Source: an uncultured Prevotellaceae bacterium (GTDB lineage Bacteria > Bacteroidota > Bacteroidia > Bacteroidales > Bacteroidaceae). From it: a stretch of DNA of 33,902 nucleotides. The DNA lies in the NCBI GenBank assembly GCA_946406555.1, contig CAMJLB010000020.1:1-33902 (forward strand), read 5' to 3'. This document shows, piece by piece, positions 1 to 9,400 of this stretch. Position numbers and translations under genes: made by a program. The notes below the pieces were generated by a model that saw nothing but the letters and a program-made list of their open reading frames with translations, did no database searches and was not told where the DNA came from. The first letter of the stretch is position 1. Each line of letters starts with the position of its first letter.

Positions 1-42
1 ACCGCTCAGAATCTCTTCGTCTGACAGTCGCTGATAGTACAT
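1..42 (-). CDS. N-terminal fragment of an unidentified leftward gene
   Basis: Reading leftward from the ATG at 40-42 gives 14 uninterrupted codons (MYYQRLSDEEILSG) before the window ends. A Bacteroidetes-type -7 box (TAATTTTG on the minus strand, 61-68) lies about 20 nt upstream, which supports a real start with a short leader. No TTTG -33 element was found at the expected spacing. The fragment is too short to assign a family; an acidic LSDEEI stretch near the N-terminus occurs in several unrelated proteins. Confidence 0.45.
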   Translation of the reverse strand, partial: MYYQRLSDEEILSG

Positions 43-60
43 AACTCGATATTTTAGCTG

Positions 61-68
61 CAAAATTA
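61..68 (-). promoter_or_regulatory. Candidate -7 box for the gene leaving the left edge
   Basis: The minus strand reads TAATTTTG, matching the Bacteroidetes TAnnTTTG -7 consensus, about 20 nt before the ATG at 40-42. No matching -33 TTTG is seen 19-21 nt upstream, so this is a half-site call. Confidence 0.4.
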
Positions 69-249
69 CAAAAAAATCGCTTCATCGCTTAATTTTTCTG
101 CAAATTCTTCTTCAAAGAGCAGTCGTCGGTAAAGCCGCCACCCGTCGGGCAACGACGAATAGTCGGCTATGGACCGACTGAACATCGGCTATTGTCGACT
201 CTTGTCATCTGGAACGTGGCGTTTTGTTTAAAGATTTATACCTATATAG

Positions 250-2292
250 TCATTTTTGTTTGTTAACAACCTTTTTCCCGTAATGAATGAACACACCAGG
301 CTTCGTTGGTTGGCTGCTTAACATGATACCTTGCAGCGTAGCCCAACGATTGTCGCTGCGATGGCTGATGTCCAGATTGACGATGCCTGTGGTCGTGGGA
401 TCGTCCTCCGTCGTATCTTCAGTGAGCCAATTGCTGCCGAACGGGAAAGTGATGCGTTCCGTGGGCATGGGCTCTGTGTCGAAGTCGAACATCGTGCTGT
501 CGAATTCGGGGTTGCCGTCATTGTAGGTGAAAGTGAAATAGCCACCCTGACTGGCTGTGAAGGGCTTGGTGATGGTCTTGTCATTGCAGGAGGTGGCAGA
601 GATATAGTACTCCACCGTGTGAGGCACGTCAGTCAGACTGATGGGCAAGCTGCCGTAGAAGCGGTTGCCGTTTGCGGTGAGGGTGATTGTCTGCCAGTCG
701 CCCTGGTCGGTGCGCCAGACCACCTCGGCATGGCTGATGCCGCTGCGGTTGGTGATGACGGCACTGACGGGGATGGCTGTCAACTCGCCCAGGTTGATGC
801 TGCCGTGAATATTCTTATGAAGGATGCGGATGGGGTTGTCGGCGGGAATCTGTTTGGTGACGCAGTGGAGTGCCCCTCCTTCAGCGTCGAATGAGCTCAC
901 GTCGATGCAATAGACGGTATAGCCCGGATAGGCCGCCTTGACGGCCTCGATGTTGGCCCGGTCCCATGCTTCGGTGGGCATGCCGTCGGCTCCCACCTCG
1001 GAGAAGCATGGCTGCAGGATGACATTGTTTACAAAGCAGTGGTTGGAGTAGGTGCGCGAGTAGGATGCGTCGTACTCTTCCTCGTCAGCGAAAGGCTCTC
1101 CCTCCTCCTTCGAGGGGAATGGCAAGTGTGCCATGTCGTAGTAGTTGCGGTCGAAGATGCTCTTTTGCCGGCAGAGCAGGTCGATATTGTTGTGCCCCGT
1201 CGTATAGTCTGTCCACGAACTGTATGCATCGGGCATGACGGAGAAGACGAAGCCATTCTCGTCGTAGGCATCGGCATAGAGGTCCACATGGCCGGTGCTA
1301 CCGTCGAAGAGGTAGCGGGGGATGATGTGTGTGGCCCGCTGGCCCAGCATCTCGTGCAAAGCCTGCTTCACCTCGTCGGGTGTCAGTGCGGGCTTGTACT
1401 CATGATGCAGCGAACTGATGTTCTGTCCATCCCATACTACCGCTCCGAGCGTGTCTTGGTTGATGGTATAGACAGCGTCGGACGAGATGACCGCTCCTGC
1501 ACCGTCAACGAGACAGTTGCCGCCCTCCCACAGCACCTTGGTCATGTAGTTGGGAATACCCATCTGCCTGTGCAGAAGCGAGGGTATGGAGTCGTCGTGT
1601 GCGCGGCTGTGGCGCGAGTAGATGAAGTCGAGCATGGCCAGACTGTCCTGCTCGCCATAGTAAAAGCAGATGGGTCCGCAGTCGCGATACCAGATAGAGT
1701 TTCCCCGCCCGTAGAAAAAGCGCAGGCGGTCGTGGTGCAAGTTCATGCGACTAAGCGTCTCGTGTACCAAGGCCGTGTCGGCCTCCTGCTCCAGACGCAC
1801 CCAGGCTTCGGCACCGCCCTGCTGTATGCCGTCCATCAGATGGAAGAGCACCTTGCCGTAGGCTGCTGTCGTGTCCATCCGGGCCACACAAGGCCCGAAG
1901 CCCTCAATCTGCCATTTGCCATCTACTTTATGGTAATACTGACCATAACCGGTCACGACAGATTCTGCGTGCCATTCGTAATCGTCCTCGTGACCAGGCA
2001 CCAGACAATCGTAGTAGGGGGTGATGATGATGGCCTTCACCTCTTCCCACTCACCGGGAAACCACACGCGGTCGGTGAACGCCTTAGTCTGGGCTGGTAC
2101 TTTCGCCGGGAGAAGCGACGCACGATGAGGAGCTACGGGAATCTCGCGCAAAGGATATTGATTCTTGTAGGCCCGCGAATGGAAGGTCTTGAAAACCTCA
2201 TGCTTCGCGTCTTGTACACTCCCCTGCTGACACTGGGCGTATGCTGCGGAACTCAGTATGGCAGCAATGAGAAAGGCAACTGTTTTTTTCAT
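250..2292 (-). CDS. Secreted agmatine/peptidylarginine deiminase-family protein, PPAD-like
   Basis: 680 residues from the ATG at 2292; an upstream GTG at 2352 would only add a basic stretch before a clear signal peptide (MKKTVAFLIAAILSSAAYA). The catalytic residues of the guanidino-modifying deiminase fold appear in order: WYRD (Trp201, Asp204), WEGGN (255-259), GHVD (His335, Asp337), SN (Asn417) and GGALHC (nucleophile Cys477). Trp-x-x-Asp, His-x-Asp, Asn and Cys is also the order in Porphyromonas gingivalis peptidylarginine deiminase. Residues about 490-595 look like an Ig-like beta domain, and the last ~45 residues end in a Gly/Lys-rich tail (PTKPGVFIHYGKKVVNK) of the type IX sorting kind. 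Predicted role: extracellular deimination of arginine in peptides or of agmatine-like guanidines. Plain agmatine deiminases are cytoplasmic, about 350-370 residues, and lack the signal peptide and C-terminal domains, so a secreted PPAD-like enzyme fits better. The gene lies 47 nt downstream of the PrsW remnant. Confidence 0.82.
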   Translation of the reverse strand: MKKTVAFLIAAILSSAAYAQCQQGSVQDAKHEVFKTFHSRAYKNQYPLREIPVAPHRASLLPAKVPAQTKAFTDRVWFPGEWEEVKAIIITPYYDCLVPGHEDDYEWHAESVVTGYGQYYHKVDGKWQIEGFGPCVARMDTTAAYGKVLFHLMDGIQQGGAEAWVRLEQEADTALVHETLSRMNLHHDRLRFFYGRGNSIWYRDCGPICFYYGEQDSLAMLDFIYSRHSRAHDDSIPSLLHRQMGIPNYMTKVLWEGGNCLVDGAGAVISSDAVYTINQDTLGAVVWDGQNISSLHHEYKPALTPDEVKQALHEMLGQRATHIIPRYLFDGSTGHVDLYADAYDENGFVFSVMPDAYSSWTDYTTGHNNIDLLCRQKSIFDRNYYDMAHLPFPSKEEGEPFADEEEYDASYSRTYSNHCFVNNVILQPCFSEVGADGMPTEAWDRANIEAVKAAYPGYTVYCIDVSSFDAEGGALHCVTKQIPADNPIRILHKNIHGSINLGELTAIPVSAVITNRSGISHAEVVWRTDQGDWQTITLTANGNRFYGSLPISLTDVPHTVEYYISATSCNDKTITKPFTASQGGYFTFTYNDGNPEFDSTMFDFDTEPMPTERITFPFGSNWLTEDTTEDDPTTTGIVNLDISHRSDNRWATLQGIMLSSQPTKPGVFIHYGKKVVNKQK

Positions 2293-2339
2293 TTTTTTTC
2301 TGTTTTTTGATGTTAGCGATGACGCTGCCGACCACCCGT

Positions 2340-3179
2340 TCAGGAGCGACACTCGTCGATGAGGTCATCCAGTGCCTTGCGGTCGGCGGGATAGAACTTC
2401 AGCAATGGGGCAACGGTGATTCTTGCAGTATTCCCCAATGCTTCCGACAGATGTTGATACTCTTTGTGCTTGGCAAGGATAGAAGCCCTGCTTTCGTTGC
2501 TCAAAGGATATTCGAGTCCCGCCTCGTGGGCCATGAAACGGCTTTTGGCTACGACTTCCAGCTCGGTGTGCAGCTGCACATAGCAAATGATGTCGAAGAA
2601 CACTTCCGGCGGGAAAGACTCCTTGACCGAAAGCAGGTAGCGGCCTGTTGGCGTCTCGTCGAGCCAGCCTTCACTGATGGAACAGAGCAGGTCGAGCTGC
2701 TTGTTCATGCTTCGGTCTATCCACCGGTGAATCTGGTTCGAGTCATACTGGTAGGTGCCAAATAGCAGCAGCGCCATGAGGCCAATGACTGTGACGGTCT
2801 GGGCAAGCGGGTTGAAATGGAGTGCGTTGTGAGCCACGTGAAGGGAAGTGGAAGCTATGAGCAGCAGGATGGCGAGACTGGCATCTGCCTTTTTGACAGT
2901 GAGCCGGGAATTCCGACGTTCAGCCTGCCGGACGATGAACATCAGCGCAGTGGCCACAATGGCGCTGCAGCCCATGTGGACGAGCGACACCTCAAGTCCC
3001 CGGAACAGCGCAGTGCCGAAGCCCAAGCTATCATCGTGGAGCAGATAGAGCAGGTTCTCGAGGATGGAGAATCCACCGCCCACGGCAGCTCCAAGGATGA
3101 CGCTGTCGATGAAGAACACCATGCGTTTGCGACTGGCCAGCACGAGGAGGGGGATGGCCTTGACCATCTCTTCGACCAC
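2340..3179 (-). pseudogene. PrsW-type intramembrane metalloprotease, truncated at its 5' end
   Basis: The frame from the GTG at 3179 shows the PrsW hallmarks: EExxK (VEEMVKA), a Glu-rich helix (SILENLLYLL), a His in a membrane helix (HMGCSA) and HVAHNALH, with four or so hydrophobic segments followed by a soluble C-terminal half. PrsW-family proteins cleave membrane substrates or act in envelope stress. Coding-like sequence continues upstream of the GTG in the same frame (YRLTGDYWGQWSDVVNP) but runs into a stop at 3252-3254 with no ATG on the way. The usual first membrane helices are missing. Immediately upstream the sequence becomes an ISAon1 transposase N-region in another frame. I read this as a gene that lost its 5' end; translation from GTG 3179 cannot be excluded. 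Confidence 0.6.
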
Positions 3180-3233
3180 AGGATTGACGACATCGGACCA
3201 CTGCCCCCAGTAATCGCCTGTGAGCCGATAAAA

Positions 3234-3520
3234 CTCTTTCCGGTGCGCGTGTCAACCCATCGCCGACGACGCAGAACCAGTACCACCTTATGGTCACGGA
3301 TAGGAAAGTCTGTTACCTCTACAGGAGAAATGAATCCCTTTGACTCGAAATGGATGTCATGCTGCAATTCTTCCTCCATCTTCTCGTCAAGATGGATGTG
3401 CATCTCAGGCTCATCGTAAGCCTTTGTGTCAACATATTCAATATTCGTTATGACGAAGTGCTCAAGCACCTCCTTGGGTAGCACCATACGGGCTAGCATC
3501 AACAAACCTTTCTCTTCCAT
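3234..3520 (-). pseudogene. ISAon1-family transposase N-region, truncated remnant
   Basis: From the ATG at 3520 about 95 codons match the pattern of the ISAon1 transposase N-terminal region: a leading VLPKEVLEHF segment, an acidic middle, KGF, then FPIRDHKVVLVLRRRRWVDT and TGKSF. After TGKSF the frame stops resembling the family and runs on as out-of-frame PrsW sequence to 2942. The rest of the transposase, which would continue into a DDE catalytic domain, is absent, and no insertion-sequence ends are evident. A TACCTTTG motif (-7 like) at 3525-3532 sits only 5 nt before the ATG. The element is probably inactive. Confidence 0.6.
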
Positions 3521-3617
3521 GGGGCAAAGGTAATCATTTTATACGAAATCTTATCTATTTACCCCTATGAAATATCTACTGAGCCGTTAAAAATGCAAGT
3601 AATTGATTTACAGGCAC

Positions 3618-3647
3618 GAAAAAAGGGAATCCGTTAGGTTCCCTTTT
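3618..3647 (-). terminator. Rho-independent terminator after tRNA-Ser
   Basis: On the minus strand a 9-bp stem (AAAAGGGAA paired with TTCCCTTTT, 3621-3647) encloses a 9-nt loop and runs into further T residues about 10 nt after the tRNA 3' end. This is a conventional terminator. Confidence 0.75.
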
Positions 3648-3657
3648 CTTTAAAAAG

Positions 3658-3744
3658 CGGAGAGTGAGGGATTCAAACCCCCGATACCCATAAGGGTATA
3701 CCGGATTTCGAGTCCAGCGCGATCGATCACTCTGCCAACTCTCC
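3658..3744 (-). tRNA. tRNA-Ser (anticodon CGA)
   Basis: The 87-nt minus-strand sequence folds as a class II tRNA: acceptor GGAGAGU/ACUCUCC with G discriminator, anticodon stem CUGGA/UCCGG with loop CUCGAAA (anticodon CGA, reading UCG), a long variable arm (UAUACCC, loop, GGGUAU) typical of serine tRNAs, and a T arm containing GUUUGAAUC. CCA is not encoded. A matching promoter lies directly upstream and a terminator directly downstream, so it is a single-gene unit. Confidence 0.95.
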
Positions 3745-3760
3745 TTGCTGTTTGCGGGTG

Positions 3761-3791
3761 CAAAGATACTATATTTTCTTGGAATGACAAA
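3761..3791 (-). promoter_or_regulatory. Promoter of tRNA-Ser (-33 TTTG, -7 TATCTTTG)
   Basis: On the minus strand TTTG (3788-3791) is separated by exactly 19 nt from TATCTTTG (3761-3768), matching the Bacteroidetes housekeeping sigma consensus TTTG-N19-TAnnTTTG. It is followed 16 nt later by the tRNA 5' end. Confidence 0.8.
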
Positions 3792-3918
3792 ATTTTTGAA
3801 GAAAATATTTTGTAAAAGTGCTGGAATGTGCATCATCATTCAACGGAACAGGAGTCTAAGCACATAGCTACATGCTCCTTTCTGCAAGAAGCATCACGCA
3901 AAGCAGCCAAAGGCCCAC

Positions 3919-4536
3919 TCACTTGGAGGAACGGTTGACGTAGTCGAGGATAATCTCTACGGCATCGTCTTCGGTAAGGCCGTTCATATTGATGACCAGG
4001 TCGTAGTTTCGGGTGTCGTAGCGCGAACGGTCACCGTATTTCTTGAGGTAGGCCTCGCGGTCTTCATCTACCATGCCAATGGTGTCGAAGGCATCCTGGA
4101 AGGAGCGGCCCTTGCCCATGAGGCGTTCTATGCGATGTTCGGTGGTAGCCTGAATGAAGATGTTGAGGCGGTTCTTCCACTCACGGAAGATGAGGAAGGC
4201 CGTGCGGCCGGCCACCACGCACGAGCCTTCGGCGGCGATGTTTTCCAGTATCTGCCGCTCGGCCTCGAATATCTCTGCAACCGACGGCTCGGCCACGTCA
4301 TTTGAGCGGAGCAACGACCGATAGGTGTCTTGCATCTCTTGCCACCACGACTTCCTGTCGGCCTTGATGCGCTCTATTTTCTCGGCACTCAGTCCGAATT
4401 TTTCGGTAAGGCCCTGTAAGATGGCTTTGTCGTAGTAGTTTACGCCCAGCTTTTCAGATAGCTTCCTGCCCACGGTGCGGCCGCCGGTGCCTAACTCGCG
4501 ATTGATGGTAATGACGAAATTCTCTTTCTTGTTCAT
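3919..4536 (-). CDS. Cytidylate kinase-like family protein
   Basis: 205 residues from the ATG at 4536. The N-terminus (ITINRELGTGGRTVGRKLSE, then LGVNYYDKAIL) is the modified P-loop and following helix of the cytidylate kinase-like family common in Bacteroidetes and Firmicutes. A later arginine-rich segment (TEHRIERLMGKGRSFQDA) and the C-terminal YDLVINMNGLTEDDAVEIIL correspond to the lid and core of nucleoside monophosphate kinases. The family is related to CMP kinase, but the true substrate of most members is unknown, so no symbol is given. No signal peptide; probably cytoplasmic. It lies 99 nt beyond the last SusD gene, separated by a 15-bp inverted repeat, and so may be its own unit. Confidence 0.8.
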   Translation of the reverse strand: MNKKENFVITINRELGTGGRTVGRKLSEKLGVNYYDKAILQGLTEKFGLSAEKIERIKADRKSWWQEMQDTYRSLLRSNDVAEPSVAEIFEAERQILENIAAEGSCVVAGRTAFLIFREWKNRLNIFIQATTEHRIERLMGKGRSFQDAFDTIGMVDEDREAYLKKYGDRSRYDTRNYDLVINMNGLTEDDAVEIILDYVNRSSK

Positions 4537-4563
4537 ATCATTTGTGTTTCGTTTTTTTCAGAC

Positions 4564-4612
4564 TGCGCCCCAACACTTCTCATACGCATTTGAAGATAAG
4601 TGTTGGGGCGCA
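4564..4612 (-). terminator. 15-bp perfect inverted repeat at the operon end
   Basis: TGCGCCCCAACACTT at 4564-4578 is perfectly complementary to 4598-4612, with a 19-nt spacer. It lies just after the stop of the last SusD gene, where a terminator for the 17-kb operon is expected. No clean T-tract follows on the minus strand, so it could be a Rho-type or mRNA-stabilising hairpin, or a protein-binding palindrome. Confidence 0.5.
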
Positions 4613-4635
4613 ACGTGTTGCTAAGCGTTTCAGGC

Positions 4636-6441
4636 TTAATTGCCTAATCCTATCTTTCCCTTCCAGTTGATGTACCAGCTGTCTTTATTGAGCAGCTTCG
4701 TCTGCAAAGCCGCATCGACGATGCCGTTGCGCCGTGCCACCCTGTTGGCGAGGAACGACGGGTCGTTGCGTCGCAGCGCCACGCGCATCAGGTCGTAGAA
4801 GCGATGGCCTTCGAAAGCCATCTCAAGAGCCCCCTCATTGACGAGGAGCACCTCGATGCTGTCTATCTGCTGCTGCAGGGTATCGCCGGAGGCAAACTCG
4901 GGGAACTTATAGTACTGGTTGGCCCGGGTGTCGCCCGAACCACGGCTGTGAATGCCCTGTGTGTTGTAGGCATTGGTCTGCCCCTTTACGATGTAGCTCT
5001 GCTGTGGGAAGTCGAACTGCTTGATGTAAGCGGAGTCGCTGGGCGTGGTGTAGTAGGCCAGCACGTCGGTGCCGATGTTGATGTTGTTGACGCCCTCTTC
5101 CAGAATTTTGAAGGCAAAGCGCGGGTATCCGGCCCGGTTGAGGGCCTCGGCCATGCGTAGGTAGACCATCTGCCGGCGCCAGATGTTGACGTTGCGGTAG
5201 AGGTGCTTTTCTATCTGCTGATACTGCACGCGCTCGTTGTTCACGCCGGGATAGTTGTCTATGCGTGCCCAGCTGTCGAACAAGCGTAGGTCGCCCGACA
5301 TGTTGTCTTCCAGGCCATGAGGCGCATAGACGGTGTCGTTCTGCGAGGCTGAGACCGACACGATGCAGTAGTCCTGTGCCTCGGAGAGGTTCTGCAGTGC
5401 CACCGAAGGCACGATGCTCACATGGTAGTCGTTGTCTTGACGCGAGTTGAAGAGCGTGCGTATCTGGTTGTAGTAGGGGTTGGGCACGGAGTCGTACTCA
5501 TTCGAGATGGGAATCATGGTAATGAGTTCGGCATTGTTGCTATAGTACTGCGAAACCGCGAGGCGGCCAGCGCCGCTGTAGCGCCAGTTGTTCGGGATGT
5601 TCTGCCCGTCGGCCCACTGCAGCCTGTCGATCCCCGTGGGATAGGCGCTGTTGGTGCCGTTGCGGGTAGAGAGGTACTTGTAGTAGTTGAGCGCAGCCTC
5701 GCGATAGTGGCCGGCCCAAAGGTTCAGCTCGCCCAGCATGATGTAGAGCGGGAAGTATGCCAGACGGGTGTCGACGCCCTGTATGGAGCCATATTGCGGA
5801 TAGTCGTTGGCATAGAGGGGCACGAGCGGCTGCAGGTCGGCGATGAGGTTGTCGCACAGCGTGGGAATGTCGAGCAGCGGATAGCTTTCTTCGGCATCGG
5901 CATCCTGCTTGGTGAGGATGGGCTTGGTGACGTAGCGCACGTGGCCATAGTTCAGGGCAAGCTGCAGGTAGGTCCATGCCCGGAATGCCTTGACGGCAGC
6001 ATACTCGCGCATGAAGACATACTCGTTGCGGTTGTTCTTCTGGGCGATGTCGGCATTCTCGATGAAGTAGTTGCAGTTGTTGATGACGGCATAGTAGTCG
6101 CGCGGCGTGTTGTAGATGTTGTCGTTGTCGACGTTGAACTCGAAGATTTGCCGCACGTTGGCCGGTGCATACTTGGTGAGTTCCACCAAATCGCCGCGCA
6201 GTTCGCCCAGGAGCACGGTGCGGTCGGCAAGCAGCTGCATCTTGTCCATGATGCCCACCACGCTATACATGGTATCGACGGGTGCGTTGAGGTGGTCGTC
6301 GTCGGCATAGATCACGTGGTCGGACTCCTGTGAGAAGAATTTTTCGCAGGAGGAAAGCGCAACGGTGCCCACCACGGCCACGGCTACGCCGTAGCACAGC
6401 TGACCAGCCTTTTTGATATATTTATTATTGAAACTAATCAT
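4636..6441 (-). CDS. SusD/RagB-family surface lipoprotein (second pair)
   Basis: 601 residues from the ATG at 6441; a TTG three codons upstream is the alternative. A signal peptide ends in the lipobox ALSSC, with the lipidated Cys near residue 32, followed by EKFFSQESDH. The helical N-terminal part is TPR-like (VMREYAAVKAFRAWTYLQLA; QYGSIQGVDTRLAYFPLYIM), and the family C-terminal motif MAFEGHRFYDLMRVALRRND is near residue 547. SusD proteins cap the SusC barrel and capture ligand at the cell surface. Its partner is the SusC gene ending about 35 nt upstream, and it is the last gene of the seven-gene operon. Nothing identifies the ligand; no glycan enzymes flank it. Confidence 0.9.
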   Translation of the reverse strand: MISFNNKYIKKAGQLCYGVAVAVVGTVALSSCEKFFSQESDHVIYADDDHLNAPVDTMYSVVGIMDKMQLLADRTVLLGELRGDLVELTKYAPANVRQIFEFNVDNDNIYNTPRDYYAVINNCNYFIENADIAQKNNRNEYVFMREYAAVKAFRAWTYLQLALNYGHVRYVTKPILTKQDADAEESYPLLDIPTLCDNLIADLQPLVPLYANDYPQYGSIQGVDTRLAYFPLYIMLGELNLWAGHYREAALNYYKYLSTRNGTNSAYPTGIDRLQWADGQNIPNNWRYSGAGRLAVSQYYSNNAELITMIPISNEYDSVPNPYYNQIRTLFNSRQDNDYHVSIVPSVALQNLSEAQDYCIVSVSASQNDTVYAPHGLEDNMSGDLRLFDSWARIDNYPGVNNERVQYQQIEKHLYRNVNIWRRQMVYLRMAEALNRAGYPRFAFKILEEGVNNINIGTDVLAYYTTPSDSAYIKQFDFPQQSYIVKGQTNAYNTQGIHSRGSGDTRANQYYKFPEFASGDTLQQQIDSIEVLLVNEGALEMAFEGHRFYDLMRVALRRNDPSFLANRVARRNGIVDAALQTKLLNKDSWYINWKGKIGLGN

Positions 6442-6476
6442 AATTATCAATTGTCAATTATCAGTTTTCAGTTATG

Positions 6477-9400
6477 TTACAGGTTGAGTTTCACACCAGC
6501 CACAAGCGAGCGGCATTGCGGCAGCTGTCCCATGTCGATGCCCTGTCCGAGCACGGAGTTGGTGGTGGAGAACTCTGGGTCGCTGCCCAGGTAGCGAGTG
6601 AGCGTGAACAGGTTGTTGGCCTGCACCCAGAACTGCAGTCCCTGGATGAACTGCGACTTGAGCGGCAGGTCATAGCTCAGCGTGACGGTTTTCAGCCGGA
6701 GGTACGATCCGTCTTCGATCCAGCGGTCGCTGAACCGGGCGTTGCCCATGGGATCCTGGAAGGTCAGTCGTGGCACGTCGGTCTGCTGCCCTTCAATCTG
6801 CCAGCGCTGTGTCATGGCGAGTGTCTGGTTCATGAAGCGGTTGCCGCCCTCGAGCTGCTGGCGCATGTAGTTGTAGACATCGTTGCCGAGCGAGTAGTTG
6901 AATCGCACGTCGAGCTTGAAGCGCTTGTAGCTGAGCGAGGTGAAGATGTTGCCGTAGATGTCGGGGTTGGGGTCGCCGATGATGGTACGGTCGTAATCGT
7001 TGATCTCGCCTGCGCCGCCATGCGTCTGGTCGAGGTCGGCATAGCGCATGTCGCCTGCCTCGAAGGGGGTCTTGTCTACGCCGTTGGCGCCGAGCACATA
7101 GAGGTTGGCAGCCTGGGCATCGGCAGTAGTGGCAAAGACACCCTCGGTCTTGTGGCCATAGAAGAGGTTGGCAGCCTGCCCCACGCGGGTGAGGATGGTG
7201 GCCCCGCCCACCTGAGTGAGCAGCTCCTGCTGTCCGTCGGCCAGTTCGAGCATCTTGTTCTTATAGTGGCCCACGCTGAAGCCCAGCTGCCACTGCCAGT
7301 CTTTCAGCTCGAGCAGCTTGCCCGTGGCGGTGACGTCGAAGCCCTCGTTGCGCATCTTGCCGCCATTGCTCCAGTTCTGCTCGAGGCCAGAGAGGTATCC
7401 GAGCGACTGGAAGGTGAGCAGGTTGCTGGTGGTGGAGCGGAAGTAGTTCAGGCTGAGGGCCAGACGGTTGTTGATGAGGCGGGTGTCGATGCCTACGTTG
7501 AAGCGGCGCGTGGTCTCCCACTGTATCTCGTCGTTGCCGATGCCGGCGAACGACAGGCCTGTGGCGCTGTTGTTGCCCTGCAGGTACTGGCGGGCTTTGA
7601 AGTAGCTTCGTGCGGCATTGTAGTCGATGTCGTCGTTGCCCGAGACGTCGAAGCCGGCGGTGAGGCGCAGGTAGTCGATGCCCTTCACTGCTGCCATCCA
7701 AGGCTCATTGGTGATGACCCACGATGCCTGCACGCCGGGGAAGACACCCCAGCCGACGTTGAACAGCTTCATGCCAGCATCCTTGCCGAAACGCGACGAC
7801 CCTTCGACGGTGAGGTTGGCCTGGAGATAGTAGCGGCTCAGGTAGTTGTAGTCGGCCTGCAGGTAGAATGCCAGCGAGTTCCAGTCTTCGGTGTCGCCGA
7901 AGGTCTGTGCCTTGGTAAGGCTCGAACTCATGAACGGCGTCTTGTCGGAACCCGTGTTGTAGCCCAGCTCGGTATTGGTCTTGAAGCTCTCGAACATGAG
8001 CCGTCCGCCACCCATGACGGCGATGCTGTGGGCATCGTAGCGGTTCTGCCAGGAGAGGCGGGTGTCGCTGTAGACACTGTTCTGCTTCGAGAAGAGCGAG
8101 CGCACCTCGTTGTCCATGTCGCGGCCTACCGATGCCACATAGTAGCTGGGCACGCCGTTGAGGGGAATGTAGTACTGCTCGTTGGTGTTTACTAGCGTGT
8201 AGCTGAAGTGCTCTTGCAGCGAGAGGTGGTCGTTGAAGAGGAAGCGCGGGGTGACGGCGATGTTCAGCATCGAGTTTTCGAAACGGTTCTTGTTCTCGGC
8301 CTCTGCCCACTCGTTGAGTGCTGCGGGGTTGGCCAGTCGCCAGTTGTAGCTGGGATAGTCGGAGAGGGCCTGGTCGAGATAGGTCTCGTCCTTGATTTCG
8401 AACTCAGAGGCAGAGAAGCGTCCGCGGCCGTAGCTATAGGGATTGAGGAAGGGGCTCTTCACGTAGGCCAGGAACGAGGGAGCCGTCGGCGTGCCTTCGT
8501 CGTAGCCTGTGGGAGCACCGTCGTTGCGGATGTCGCGCGTCTGGTTGCTGAACGATGCGTCGAAGCGCACGAGGAAACGGTCGGTGAGGTTGATGTCGGT
8601 ATTGAAGCGTATGTTCAACCTGTCCTGGTCGTTGTACTTCAGCGGGCTCTTTGCCATCATGTAGCCTACCGAGAGGTTGTAGTTGGCCACGGCATCGCCA
8701 CCCTCTACGTTGATGCCATAGTTCTGGGTGACGGCGGTGCGGTATACCAGGTCTTTCCAGTCGGTATTGTTGTTATGGTACATGGGGTAGTAGTAGGCAT
8801 TGTCCTCGTCGAGGAACTGGAAGTCGCTCAGTCGGGTGCCCGTGGTCTTGAGCAGGTCGCTGGCATAGTTGCGATACTGGCTCTCGTCCATCATCGAGAT
8901 GTACTTCGGCTTGAGCGTCACGGCAGCCGATGCCGTTGCCGTGATGCGCGTGGCCATGCTCTTCGAGCGTCGTGTCTGGATGAGGATGACGCCATTGCCG
9001 CCCTTGGCACCATAGAGTGCCGTACCGTTTCGCATGACGGTGACCTTGTCGATGTCGAGCATATTGAGGTTGGTCAATATGTCGTTGTAGAAGCCTTCGT
9101 GCAGAATGCTGCGGCCATACTGCTGGTCGATGGGCACTCCGTCGATGACGATGAGCGGCTGGGCATTGACGTTGAGCGAGTTCAGACCGTTCATGAACAT
9201 GGTGGCTCCCACGCCGGGCGTGCCATTATGGCTGATGGTATGCACCTGTGCGCCGAGCTGCTTCTGTATCTCGTCCTTCACGTTGATGGAGGTGCTGAAC
9301 TTGAAGTCGCTGGCAGCATAGTTGCTCAGCACGTTGGTCTCTTTCTCGTAGTCGGCCGAGAAGAGCGCCGAGTGCAGCTGCACGTCGAACTGCATTTCCT

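Noticed and set aside
121..200. Repeated GTCGGCTAT-like words and a small hairpin near the left edge
   Set aside because: The matches are short and imperfect (for example AGTCGG with CCGACT); not clearly above chance.
3576..3839. An 87-codon minus-strand frame
   Set aside because: It runs through the tRNA-Ser gene, its promoter and its terminator.
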